From NCBI GenBank assembly GCA_016866235.1, contig VGMW01000001.1:434001-498000 (forward strand): a stretch of 64,000 nucleotides of DNA, written 5' to 3'. A program made the position numbers and the translations under genes. Origin of the DNA: Bacteroidota bacterium (GTDB lineage: Bacteria > Bacteroidota > Bacteroidia > Cytophagales > Cyclobacteriaceae). Shown here one piece after another: positions 53,063 through 61,649 of this stretch. Below the pieces are notes generated by a model. The model was not told the DNA's origin, ran no database searches, and saw only the letters and a list, made by a program, of their open reading frames with translations. Each line of letters opens with the position of its first letter. Within the stretch, counting starts at the first letter, position 1.

Positions 53063-53788
53063 TTACAAGAAGAAAAATGAATTCAATATTGAAGATCCGC
53101 CATCCTGACCATCTTTTTTTCCAATGGTTTTCAGGAGCACGAATTGTTTGAACCGCACCCATCGGTCGAACAGGCTGAAGTTTCCTTCAAATACTCTTTT
53201 TTCATCATCTTGTGATGTTGTGTTTGTTGAAGGGTTGTTTGATGTTTTGGCGGTAGCAGGATCGTACAGCATGGCTGTACAAAGGCAATTTTTTCTGCCT
53301 TTCGACATGAGGATGTCGTAGTTCACACAACTCTGGCAACCTTTCCAAAAAGCTTCATCTGAAGTAAGCTCAGAGTAGGTGACGGGTTCGTAGCCCAATT
53401 CTGAATTTATTTTCATGACCGCCAAACCGGTTGTAAGTCCGAAAATTTTGGCGTTGGGGTATTTGGTTTTGGAGAGCTCGAAAATTCGGCGCTTGATTTC
53501 CCTGGCGACACCTGATTTTCGAAAGGCGGGGCTAACAATCAGTCCGCTGTTGGCTACGTAGTTTTCATTTTCCCAGGCTTCGATGTAACAGAATCCCACC
53601 CAGGCGCCTTCAGCGGTGAGGGCAATAACTGCCTTGCCTTCATTTATTTTCTCACGGATGTAATCGGGTGACCGTTTGGCGATGCCGGTGCCCCGTGCCT
53701 TGGCGGATTCCTCCATCTCAGCGGTGATGGTTTCAGCAAAATGTAAATCGTCCGGACCAGCGGGCCGGACAACAATGGTATTGTCCAA
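53063..53788 (-). CDS. GNAT acetyltransferase with four-cysteine C-terminal motif, first gene of arg operon
   Basis: The 241-residue protein has a GNAT domain (about 5-140) with SGLIVSPAFRKSGVAREI, the acetyl-CoA-binding strand and loop. Behind it lies WKGCQSC...NCLC (Cys151, 154, 168, 170), a possible metal site, and a variable tail. Being first in an operon with all following arginine steps, it is a good candidate for the N-acylglutamate synthase, which is otherwise missing from the operon. That role is inference. The start is TTG at 53788; an in-frame stop just upstream leaves no alternative. Confidence 0.8.
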   Translation of the reverse strand: MDNTIVVRPAGPDDLHFAETITAEMEESAKARGTGIAKRSPDYIREKINEGKAVIALTAEGAWVGFCYIEAWENENYVANSGLIVSPAFRKSGVAREIKRRIFELSKTKYPNAKIFGLTTGLAVMKINSELGYEPVTYSELTSDEAFWKGCQSCVNYDILMSKGRKNCLCTAMLYDPATAKTSNNPSTNTTSQDDEKRVFEGNFSLFDRWVRFKQFVLLKTIGKKDGQDGGSSILNSFFFL

Positions 53789-54090
53789 CTTTTTAAAATC
53801 TTAAGTAAATGATGAATTAAAAGGGCGGCGGCTAAAACGTTGGCCGCGGGTGATCTGGAGCAGATCAGATCCGGATTCGTCGGAGGCCCGTGGCATCGGG
53901 CAGAAGAATGAAGTTGTTTAAGGCTGGAACCAGCTTTGGATGAAGACCCGAGGTCTCAAAGAGGGTGAAAAGGGTTTCCAATTCTTTGTAGTGGTTTACG
54001 TTGCTATAAGGGCATCCAAAAAATTTGCGTAAAAATAAATACCTCCAAGGTTTATCGGTCAGGTTTGCCAAAAAAATTATGGCCTAACCT
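53789..54090 (-). other. Non-coding leader region upstream of the arg operon
   Basis: This 302-base gap holds no convincing gene. A 68-codon open frame (53865-54071, TTG start) is present and ends in GLRRIRI. After it, on the reverse strand, come a small hairpin (53861-53866 with 53852-53857) and a short GC stem (53843-53847 with 53828-53832) followed by CGCCCTTTTAATT. This could be a leader with an attenuator, but the stem is short. No TAnnTTTG box is seen near the operon start. Confidence 0.4.
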
Positions 54091-55566
54091 TCATTCGTTT
54101 TCCCGGTAGGCCGGTGCGCCCAATTGATCGGAATTGATGATGTCTACGCCAGCCTCAAATAGTTTTTGGTGGGAGGCGGGATCATCCGGAATGCCCCAAA
54201 GTCTTAGGATTTTACCCTCTTCATGAACCTTTTTGGCGAGGTTGATTATTTTTTCGAGTCCGAGATCACCACCAGACCATTTAGAATAACGATCGCTGAT
54301 CCATGGCATCTGCCTGGATGGAATTCCTTTCCCCAGGTCCTCGGGGCGGCCATCAACACAAATTCTTTGGGCAGAAACAGCCTCCTTCAGGATTTCTTGT
54401 TTTGGGACATTGCCAGACAACAGCAGCGAGACTTTTCCCTGCACGAGGGATGGGAAAGAATTCAACAGATTTTGAAGCGCGTGGTAGGTCTCGGCGCCGT
54501 CAGTTTTAATGTCGATCATCAAAGTGAAAGGCCGTCCCCCCGGATTGGCAAAGCCATTAAAGATCCTGCAGAGGCTGTCGAGGGGTTTAAGATAAAGCTC
54601 AGTTAATTCCGGAGACCGGTTGGAAACCTGATTATGACCAACCAGCAATCGTCCCTGGTGCAAATGGATGTCTGCTTCGACGGAGTGAAATCCGGCCTGA
54701 AGAGCCTTTACCAATGGCTGATCATGTTCATAGTCGTTGTGGGCATGCCATTCAGCCATTCTCTGCTGTAGCGGTTGATCAAAATGGTTGGTGTATGGTT
54801 TAATGAATCGATTGGGTGTTGGCACGTTCAGCAGGAACTGAATTCCTTGCCTCAGGTGCTGTATAAATTGAGGATTGGTGTAATCGTTGATGTGGTGGCC
54901 AAGTGCAGTGATCCAAACCTGTCCACCATCAAAGCTTTTTGTCCATACCGCGGGGTACCTGCTTCCTGATTTTTTAATCTGTTCAATAGCCGAACCAGGA
55001 TTTTTAATTGAATCCAAAAGGTGTTCCATCAGCACCATCCCCTTATCATATTCTTCCTTCAGGAAATAACACTCATCTTCCTTTGGCCAATTCATGGGTA
55101 AGCCTGAGATGGACGGATGACCTGTCATTGTGTTATAGATCTTGAGGTCTTGAAAGGGTGGGTGGGTATCGAACGTTCCTCCGAGCAGCTGTTTAAACCA
55201 GGACCAATTTCTTTCGGTGCCCAAGGCTGAATGGATGCCAAGAAATTTCCCACCATTTTCTATGTAGCGCCGAAATGCAAGCCGTTGTTCATTGTTTTCA
55301 AAAACTTCATTGTTGGTGCTGGCAAATATCAGCAGTGAATAATGCTTCAGGTCAGCCTCCTTAAAGGCTTTGGCGTTATCGGAAACGTGGACTTTGTACC
55401 CGAGTTCTTCTCCAATCTTAATCAGGCACGCACTGGCTGCAGCGCGGTTATCGTGAACATATCCGGGGCCATTTTTGGTGAATACCAAAATCTGTTTGAG
55501 GTCCTGTGCCTGTAAGGCATACAGGTATATCAGAAGCAACAGGCAGGTGATGAACCGGCCGTACAT
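54091..55566 (-). CDS. Secreted fusion of a ThuA-like domain and a GDPD/PLC-like phosphodiesterase domain
   Basis: The 491-residue protein has a signal peptide (to about LQAQ). A ThuA-like type-1 glutamine amidotransferase-fold domain follows (about 22-265; IFASTNNEVFENNEQRLAFRRYIENGGKFLGIHSA in outline), then a C-terminal TIM-barrel domain (about 285-485) of the glycerophosphodiester/PI-phospholipase type (WHAHNDYEHDQPL, HSVEADIHLHQGRLLVGHN, IDIKTDG). Active-site His/Glu/Asp residues of that fold appear intact. Substrates are unknown. It lies eight bases after a Tat-exported beta-propeller gene, so the two are probably one periplasmic unit. Confidence 0.82.
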   Translation of the reverse strand: MYGRFITCLLLLIYLYALQAQDLKQILVFTKNGPGYVHDNRAAASACLIKIGEELGYKVHVSDNAKAFKEADLKHYSLLIFASTNNEVFENNEQRLAFRRYIENGGKFLGIHSALGTERNWSWFKQLLGGTFDTHPPFQDLKIYNTMTGHPSISGLPMNWPKEDECYFLKEEYDKGMVLMEHLLDSIKNPGSAIEQIKKSGSRYPAVWTKSFDGGQVWITALGHHINDYTNPQFIQHLRQGIQFLLNVPTPNRFIKPYTNHFDQPLQQRMAEWHAHNDYEHDQPLVKALQAGFHSVEADIHLHQGRLLVGHNQVSNRSPELTELYLKPLDSLCRIFNGFANPGGRPFTLMIDIKTDGAETYHALQNLLNSFPSLVQGKVSLLLSGNVPKQEILKEAVSAQRICVDGRPEDLGKGIPSRQMPWISDRYSKWSGGDLGLEKIINLAKKVHEEGKILRLWGIPDDPASHQKLFEAGVDIINSDQLGAPAYRENE

Positions 55567-55574
55567 ACCGGAGG

Positions 55575-56636
55575 TCAGATGCGTTCCAGTTTAATCGGGT
55601 AGGTCTTGCCTGCATTCCACTGACAGACGTAGATGTTTTTATCACCGTCGATGCAAACGTCATGGCAATGGTTAAAGATCGGCTGCGCCTGTACCATAAG
55701 TTGCAACTCCCCATTGCGGTATTCCGGTGCTGTGCCGCCGGGATTTGAAATGACTTTATCGTTGCCATCCAGGATGGTGACGAACCCGGAGTTGTTGGTT
55801 TGTTCGAGATAACGCAAGCGTGACCAGCAAACCCCTGCGTAGAGATTTTCTCCGTCGATGACGGCGCGGCAGACAAATGCACCTGGAAGGAAAAGAGTGG
55901 ATAAGTATTTTCCGTCGAGGGTAAACCTTTTGAATGCATTATGTCCTCTGGAGGTACAGATGAGCGTGATATTTTTTGGGTCGCGTCGATCGATGCAAAC
56001 ACCGTGGGCTGTGCTGAACTGGTCGTCGCCGCTGCCGGGGCCACCGAATTTTCTTATGTACTCCCCTTTGGCATTGAACTGTAGTATGTACTGAGAGCCG
56101 TATCCGTCGGCCACATAGATGTCGCCATTTGGCGCGACAGCAGTTTCTGTTGGTAACCAGGCATCTTTTTCCCCATAGGCACCGATTTTGGCAGGATGGG
56201 GTAGTTCCATCAAAATTTTTCCATCGGTGGTTGTTTTGACCACCCTTCCGGTTTGAGGATCGCAAATCAACAGTACGTCGGTGCCGCCTTCGTCGAAGAG
56301 GGTGAGTCCATGACCTCCGGGAAATTCATTGCCCCAGGTGGTGATTAGTTTTCCTGAACGATCATAAACGATGATGTTGTTTTTGGTTTCATCGGTTACC
56401 ATGATGAGCCTGCCTTTTTTGTCCAACACCATTTCGTGACAGTTTTTAACTGGTGTGCTGGATGGATCCAGATTACCCCATGCTTTATGAACGCGGTATT
56501 TAAATTTTCCGTGTCCAATAATTTCTTCCGACAATACTGGTGTTTTGATGATGTTGAAGGATGGAAGTGTAAAGGCCAGACCGGCCATACCCGCATTTCT
56601 TATAAAATTTCTTCTGCTGTGCTGAGAGAATCTCAT
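55575..56636 (-). CDS. Tat-exported NHL-type beta-propeller protein
   Basis: The 353-residue protein has a twin-arginine signal (SRRNFIRNAG, residues 7-16, then a hydrophobic stretch). NHL-like repeats follow (GHGLTLF...DVLLICDPQTGRVVKTT; PTETAVAPNGDIYVADGYGS..I; STAHGVCID; HCHDVCIDGDKNIYVCQW), resembling the peptidylglycine amidating-lyase propeller. Catalytic function is not established. It precedes the ThuA fusion gene in the same unit, with a divergent nitronate monooxygenase on the other side. Confidence 0.83.
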   Translation of the reverse strand: MRFSQHSRRNFIRNAGMAGLAFTLPSFNIIKTPVLSEEIIGHGKFKYRVHKAWGNLDPSSTPVKNCHEMVLDKKGRLIMVTDETKNNIIVYDRSGKLITTWGNEFPGGHGLTLFDEGGTDVLLICDPQTGRVVKTTTDGKILMELPHPAKIGAYGEKDAWLPTETAVAPNGDIYVADGYGSQYILQFNAKGEYIRKFGGPGSGDDQFSTAHGVCIDRRDPKNITLICTSRGHNAFKRFTLDGKYLSTLFLPGAFVCRAVIDGENLYAGVCWSRLRYLEQTNNSGFVTILDGNDKVISNPGGTAPEYRNGELQLMVQAQPIFNHCHDVCIDGDKNIYVCQWNAGKTYPIKLERI

Positions 56637-56721
56637 GGGTGTAATTTTTAGTCCTACAACTTAATCATTCCATCGTTTTAATCCAATGGAATAAAGAGAA
56701 TGGACTGTAAAGGGGAAAAGG

Positions 56722-56729
56722 TATCTTTG
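56722..56729 (+). promoter_or_regulatory. Promoter -7 element of the nitronate monooxygenase gene
   Basis: TATCTTTG matches TAnnTTTG exactly and ends five bases before the ATG at 56734, so the transcript probably starts at or next to the start codon. Confidence 0.5.
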
Positions 56730-56733
56730 GTCT

Positions 56734-57699
56734 ATGTCGCAGGTTACTCTGGATAAAATGCTTGGAATCAAATACCCGGTCATCGTTGCGCCGATGTTCC
56801 TGATTTCCAATACCAGTATGATCAAAGCAGCGCTTAAGGCCGGGGTTACTGCAGCGTTTCCGGCACTGAATTACAGGACAGACCGAGAGTTGCGCGAGGC
56901 CATTGCTGAGATCAGATCAGAAACCAATCTTCCTTTTGGCGTTAACCTTATTGTCAACCGCTCCAACTATAAGTACAAATCCCAGCTTCGCACTTTACAG
57001 GAACTTCGCCCCGCATTCATTATTACTTCGCTTGGAAATCCAAAGGAAGTGATAGAAACCTGCAGACCTTTGGGGATTAAAGTTTTTTGTGACGTTATTG
57101 ATTTGGCTCATGCTAAAAAAGTTGAGGATAGTGGCGCCGATGCGCTCATTGCAGTGAACTCCAGGGCTGGTGGTCATGCGGGTCATACCGATCCTCGAAA
57201 GCTTGTGGAGGAACTAATGCACGGGACATCCTTACCGGTGATTTCGGCAGGTGGTATAGGAAAAGGGGAGCAATTGGCTGAAGTGATGTCATGGGGTGCT
57301 TGTGGTGCATCCATCGGTACCATTTTTATTGCGAGTGATGAATCGCCGGTTTCTCAGGAGTATAAGGATGCGATGGTTCAATATGGTGAGAAGGATATTG
57401 TTCGCACCACGAAACTGTCCGGTTCCCCGCTAACGGTGATCAACACACCTTATGTTCAGCAAATGGGTACCGAGGCTACCTGGCTCGAGAAACTGATGCA
57501 TCGAAACAAGTGGCTTAAGAAATACATCAAACTCTATATTGCATTCAGAGGCATTAAGAAAATTGAGCGTTCAACTTTCGGCGCCAGTTATCAGACGCTC
57601 TGGTGCGCGGGTCCCGCTATTGAATATGTCGACCGCATCAGGCCGATGGCTGAAATTTTAAAAGACCTGCTCGAAGAATATGAGCACGCCAGAAAATGA
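56734..57699 (+). CDS. Nitronate monooxygenase / FMN-dependent 2-nitropropane dioxygenase family
   Basis: The 321-residue TIM-barrel flavoprotein has IKYPVIVAPMF at the start, VNSRAGGHAGH with the conserved His, and VISAGGIGKGEQLAEVMSWGACGASIGTIF (FMN phosphate site). It should oxidise nitronates; a FabK-like enoyl reductase is the alternative within the same fold, but gene context gives no support for fatty-acid synthesis. Confidence 0.9.
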   Translation: MSQVTLDKMLGIKYPVIVAPMFLISNTSMIKAALKAGVTAAFPALNYRTDRELREAIAEIRSETNLPFGVNLIVNRSNYKYKSQLRTLQELRPAFIITSLGNPKEVIETCRPLGIKVFCDVIDLAHAKKVEDSGADALIAVNSRAGGHAGHTDPRKLVEELMHGTSLPVISAGGIGKGEQLAEVMSWGACGASIGTIFIASDESPVSQEYKDAMVQYGEKDIVRTTKLSGSPLTVINTPYVQQMGTEATWLEKLMHRNKWLKKYIKLYIAFRGIKKIERSTFGASYQTLWCAGPAIEYVDRIRPMAEILKDLLEEYEHARK

Positions 57700-57766
57700 T
57701 GGAAATCATGCCAGTGGTAGAGCAACACGAACGCTTTCTAATCTGAAAAACATTAAATTGATCACC

Positions 57767-58309
57767 ATGAAAAATCAATATTCTCCCTTTGTAATATCCA
57801 TTGCACTGTTGTTAACTTCTTGTGCTGTTGAGGTGAAAACGGTCTTCAATCATAAAACGGATTTTAAAAAGTATAAGACCTTCTGCTGGATGGAAGGTTG
57901 TGGCACAACCTCGAAAGATTCTGTGGTACGCAAACTTCAGCGGATACTGGAAAATGACCTCAAGCGTAAGGGGCTTGTTCAAGCAACAAACAATCCTGAT
58001 CTGTTGATTGCGGCTCGACTTACTTTAAAAGATGAGCACACCATGATATACCGCAGGCAGGATGAAATGCCCATGACGTGGGCTTCGCCTACTGAAGCTC
58101 AGGCCATCGACTATACCCGAGGAACCATCGTAGTGGCCATGGCCGACGCCCAGCTTGGAAACCTGGTTTGGGAATCTGTAGCTGTTGAATTTTTGAGCAA
58201 TCAGAATGAGGCCAACGATAAAAACCTCCAAAAGGGCATCCGCCGACTGCTTATTAACTATCCACCCGATACCGAACTAAAAGCACGCCGCAACAACGCA
58301 GTTTATTAA
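57767..58309 (+). CDS. DUF4136 family lipoprotein
   Basis: The 180-residue protein has a lipoprotein signal ending LLLTSC and the DUF4136 pattern: a short strand FNHKTDFKKYKTFCWM, a central RKLQRILENDLKRKGLVQATNNPDLLIAARL, and a C-terminal strand with W.S.AV. The function is unknown. ATG at 57767 was chosen because it begins the signal peptide; an ATG at 57680 in the same frame lies inside the upstream gene. Confidence 0.85.
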   Translation: MKNQYSPFVISIALLLTSCAVEVKTVFNHKTDFKKYKTFCWMEGCGTTSKDSVVRKLQRILENDLKRKGLVQATNNPDLLIAARLTLKDEHTMIYRRQDEMPMTWASPTEAQAIDYTRGTIVVAMADAQLGNLVWESVAVEFLSNQNEANDKNLQKGIRRLLINYPPDTELKARRNNAVY

Positions 58310-58323
58310 AACACTTCCTTCCG

Positions 58324-59988
58324 ATGATGGAGGGCTTTCGGATCATAGCGGGCATTGGATTTTTCCTCTTTGGCATGAGCCACCTTCGGGAGGCTTTACA
58401 ACGACTGGCTGGTCGCACGTTCAAGCTTTTCATCAAACGCCATTCCGTAAATCCCTTTAAGTCGCTGCTTGGTGGCGCCTTATCCACCGCCGTTTTGCAA
58501 AGCAGCTCAGTGGTGAACATCATGGTCCTGGCCTTTGTGGGCTCAGGAATCCTGGAACTTAAAAATGCCCTCGGAATTGTTTTGGGTGCTAACATTGGAA
58601 CATCCCTCGACAGCTGGCTGGTGGCCAGCTTCGGATTCCAATATTCTATTGAGTGGTTGGCGCTCCCTGCAGTAGGAATCGGTGCATTGATGCTGGCCTC
58701 CACCGAAAAGGGTTCGCAGGGTAGACTTTGGTCTGGATTAATGTTTGGACTAGGCGCTGTTCTGCTGGGTCTGGATTTTATTAAGACAGGGTTTCTTTCA
58801 GCAAAAGATTTGGTGGACTTCAGTCAATGGAAAAATTTTTATCTGATATTTTTTCTTGGTGTTGGATTCTTTCTCACGGCACTTATTCAGTCAAGTTTTG
58901 CCATGGTCACCATTATTCTTGGCGCCTTGCATGCCGGATTGATTGGATTGGGGCCCGCGATGGCAATGGTGTTGGGAAGTGAATCTGGTACCGCCGTAAA
59001 ATTATTTCTCGCTGCTGGTCCGGTGAGCCGCTCGAAGGGTGATTCTGCGCCGGCCAAACGATTGGCGGCAGCAAACTTTGGCTTTAATCTGGCCATCACC
59101 TTACCGGTTTTTTTCCTGATTCCCTTTTTGGTCAATGGACTAAACTCGTTTCAAACCGAAATGGATCCGCTGATCGTGCTCGCCGGTTTTCAATCGGCCG
59201 TAAATCTTTTGGCGGCCTTGGTATTTCTTCCGTTACTTGGAAAGGCATCGACGTGGTTGGAGCGCCTGATACCAAAATCGACCGGGCTTACCCATTACCT
59301 GAATGAAGTGCCGCCCGATTCAGGTGAATTGGCCAACGAAGCACTCGAGCATGAGGCCAGGCGGTTTCTATTGTGCACCATTGAATTTCTGAAAAAATCA
59401 TTCGGAATATCCACCTCTGGATCGCAGGGTGACGCAAGTTTCAGGGATGATTCTGTACAGCTCCATTATCAAAACCTAAAATCGCTTCATGGTGAAATCC
59501 TGAATTATTTCAATCGCTATTCGACCATGTCATCGGAAGATAAAACCAACGAGCGGGTGGAAGCATTGATCGGAGCGGTTCGTAACGCCATGTTTTCTGC
59601 AAAGAGCATCCATGATTCTTTGGGCGACATTGCTCTGCTCGCCAATTCATCGCATGATGTTAAGTATAAATTGTACACCGATAGTTGTGCGAACATGAAA
59701 GCCTTTTGCGAGGGGGTAGAAAAAATACTTGCTCCAAATCCGGTGGATCCGTTTAGGTTGTCGGTTGACCTTTATCGTTCAGTACAGGAAGGGTATGGTC
59801 TTCAATTAAAAAAATTCTATCAGAATGGCATGCTCAACGGACTTCCGGAATCAGATGTTACCACGATGATCAATTTTAACCGTGAATTGCACAGCGCCTA
59901 CAAAGCAATGGTGTGGTCAGTAAAAGACCTTGTGCTGATTAAAGAACAATCGGATTATTTTTCTGATTTGCCTGGATTCATACGCTGA
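58324..59988 (+). CDS. Na+/phosphate cotransporter family protein with PhoU-like C-terminus
   Basis: The 554-residue protein has about nine membrane helices with two QSS repeats of the NptA family (ALSTAVLQSSSVVNIM and FFLTALIQSSFAMVTII) and a GANIGTSLDSWL motif. The C-terminal 200 residues are helical and PhoU-like. It should export or import phosphate with Na+. It starts 14 bases after the DUF4136 stop, suggesting co-transcription. Confidence 0.9.
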   Translation: MMEGFRIIAGIGFFLFGMSHLREALQRLAGRTFKLFIKRHSVNPFKSLLGGALSTAVLQSSSVVNIMVLAFVGSGILELKNALGIVLGANIGTSLDSWLVASFGFQYSIEWLALPAVGIGALMLASTEKGSQGRLWSGLMFGLGAVLLGLDFIKTGFLSAKDLVDFSQWKNFYLIFFLGVGFFLTALIQSSFAMVTIILGALHAGLIGLGPAMAMVLGSESGTAVKLFLAAGPVSRSKGDSAPAKRLAAANFGFNLAITLPVFFLIPFLVNGLNSFQTEMDPLIVLAGFQSAVNLLAALVFLPLLGKASTWLERLIPKSTGLTHYLNEVPPDSGELANEALEHEARRFLLCTIEFLKKSFGISTSGSQGDASFRDDSVQLHYQNLKSLHGEILNYFNRYSTMSSEDKTNERVEALIGAVRNAMFSAKSIHDSLGDIALLANSSHDVKYKLYTDSCANMKAFCEGVEKILAPNPVDPFRLSVDLYRSVQEGYGLQLKKFYQNGMLNGLPESDVTTMINFNRELHSAYKAMVWSVKDLVLIKEQSDYFSDLPGFIR

Positions 59989-59990
59989 AG

Positions 59991-61028
59991 TTATTTTCCG
60001 TTGCCCAGGAGTCTTGCTACGGTGCCGTCAGGGTCAACCTCATCGGCAATCAGCTTGGTAATGGCGGCAAAAGGAATAAATAAAATCATGCCGGCTGCCC
60101 CCCAGAGAATTCCGCCAATGAACATGACGGAAAGGGTGGCGAGGGTATTGATCTTAAGTCGGCTGCTTACGGCCATTGGGAATATGATGTTGGCTTCCAG
60201 GTATTGGACGATGGCAAAGACCACCACCACGCCTGCGGCATACCACGCCGAGTCTTTGGTAATCCAGGCAACGGTGATCGGTAGCAGAGAAGCGATCATA
60301 ATTCCGATGTAGGGAATGAAGGTTAAAATGGATGCCACAAATCCAAAAAGAAAAGCCTGTGGAATTCCGATGATCAGAAGACCCAGGCTGTTGAGTAAGC
60401 CAACGATCAGATACACGGTGAGCATTCCTTTTATGAAATCGTAATAGGTTTTGATGGTTTTGTGCAAGACCCTAAGAATGGTTTCTTTTTTTGAAGGGTG
60501 AAAAAATCCAAGCAGGATGTTGACCAGCCCTTCGCGGTTGTATAAGATCAGTGCCGAATAAACCGGGACGATCACCACCACTGCCAGTGAACCACCTGAA
60601 TTCAATAATGCTGATCCCAAAGAGGAGATCAATCGGGTCAAAGAATTTTTGAGCCATTCGTTTTGTCCGGAACGACTGATGGAAAGAATTTCGGTTATTT
60701 TTTGACTCAGCGCCTCAAGGGTTTGTCCAACCTTTTCACTGATGGAGGGCCAGGAGGTCTCAAATTGGACAAATTGAGCACCGAGTAAATAAATGACCAG
60801 CCCGATCAACAGCGTAATCAGACCGATTCCAATCGCAATGGAAAATGCCCTTGGAATTCTTTTAACCTCCAGCCAACGGCAGAAGGGGTATAGAATAAAA
60901 CTAATCAGAATGGCAAAGCTCAGAGGAAGGAAAAGCACTCTTCCAAAATACAGCAGTACGCCTACGCCGATTATAGTTAATAGAAGCTGATTGATCTTTT
61001 GAAACTGATTTTGTGATTCTACCGTCAT
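59991..61028 (-). CDS. AI-2E family (PerM-type) transporter
   Basis: The 345-residue protein has about eight membrane helices, with paired N-terminal helices, a long periplasmic segment (about 85-150) and the conserved SILTFIPYIG near the C-terminal half. The family includes Na+/H+ antiporters and autoinducer-2 exporters; the substrate here is unknown. It overlaps the DUF1801 gene by four bases. Confidence 0.9.
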   Translation of the reverse strand: MTVESQNQFQKINQLLLTIIGVGVLLYFGRVLFLPLSFAILISFILYPFCRWLEVKRIPRAFSIAIGIGLITLLIGLVIYLLGAQFVQFETSWPSISEKVGQTLEALSQKITEILSISRSGQNEWLKNSLTRLISSLGSALLNSGGSLAVVVIVPVYSALILYNREGLVNILLGFFHPSKKETILRVLHKTIKTYYDFIKGMLTVYLIVGLLNSLGLLIIGIPQAFLFGFVASILTFIPYIGIMIASLLPITVAWITKDSAWYAAGVVVVFAIVQYLEANIIFPMAVSSRLKINTLATLSVMFIGGILWGAAGMILFIPFAAITKLIADEVDPDGTVARLLGNGK

Positions 61029-61447
61029 GCTGATTTCTTCTTTTTGATCACCACTTTTTTTGAGGTCGAGGCCTTCTTCAAAATTGAATTCTTTAAATGA
61101 TATTCCTCCATGCGATGGCGTATGATTTCCCTCACAAGTTTTTCAGGAATGTCCTCATCCAATCTAAACTGAATGGTTCCTTTGCCGGTGATGCGGCTGC
61201 CTGCTTTCTTTTTAAATGCCGCGACCGTAGCCGCGCCGGGATATACGGCGATGTGGGTGTTATAGGCAGAAAAGTGAAAGATATTGGTCTTTAGCCTATA
61301 GGTTGGAATTCCATAACGGATGGCTTCCTCTGCACCGGGAATTTCCTCCCGTGCAATGGCTCTTATTTTTTTGAGTTTGGCCTGAATGGAAGTGGGAAAT
61401 TCCTTTAAGAAGGCATCGATATTGGCTACATCTCTCATTTTAGGCAT
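61025..61447 (-). CDS. DUF1801 family protein (YdhG-like)
   Basis: The 140-residue protein has the DUF1801 pattern: IDAFLKEFPTSIQAKLKKIRAIAREEIPGAEEAIRYGIPTYRL in outline, HFSAYNTHIAVYPG, and a lysine-rich tail. It is a small YjbR/frataxin-like fold of unknown function. It is first in a two-gene unit with the AI-2E transporter. Confidence 0.87.
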   Translation of the reverse strand: MPKMRDVANIDAFLKEFPTSIQAKLKKIRAIAREEIPGAEEAIRYGIPTYRLKTNIFHFSAYNTHIAVYPGAATVAAFKKKAGSRITGKGTIQFRLDEDIPEKLVREIIRHRMEEYHLKNSILKKASTSKKVVIKKKKSA

Positions 61448-61649
61448 AACTCAGCTTTTGGTTATCAGAGGAGGTGTTTTTGGGTCTGCTAATTTCAATT
61501 TTTGGCACCGATTAACAAGTGATTCATGCGATTTACCCCCGAGGTTGGGTATGATCAGGCCCTATCCATTGCCGTTGGTGTAAATGCAATTGCCAGGAGG
61601 TGCATCTATGAATCCGATTGCCCTATATTGCCCGCAAATCCACGAAAAT

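Noticed and set aside
53865-54071. 68-codon frame upstream of the arg operon as a protein gene
   Set aside because: TTG start only, no recognisable family and no spacing or motif support; kept only as part of the leader note.
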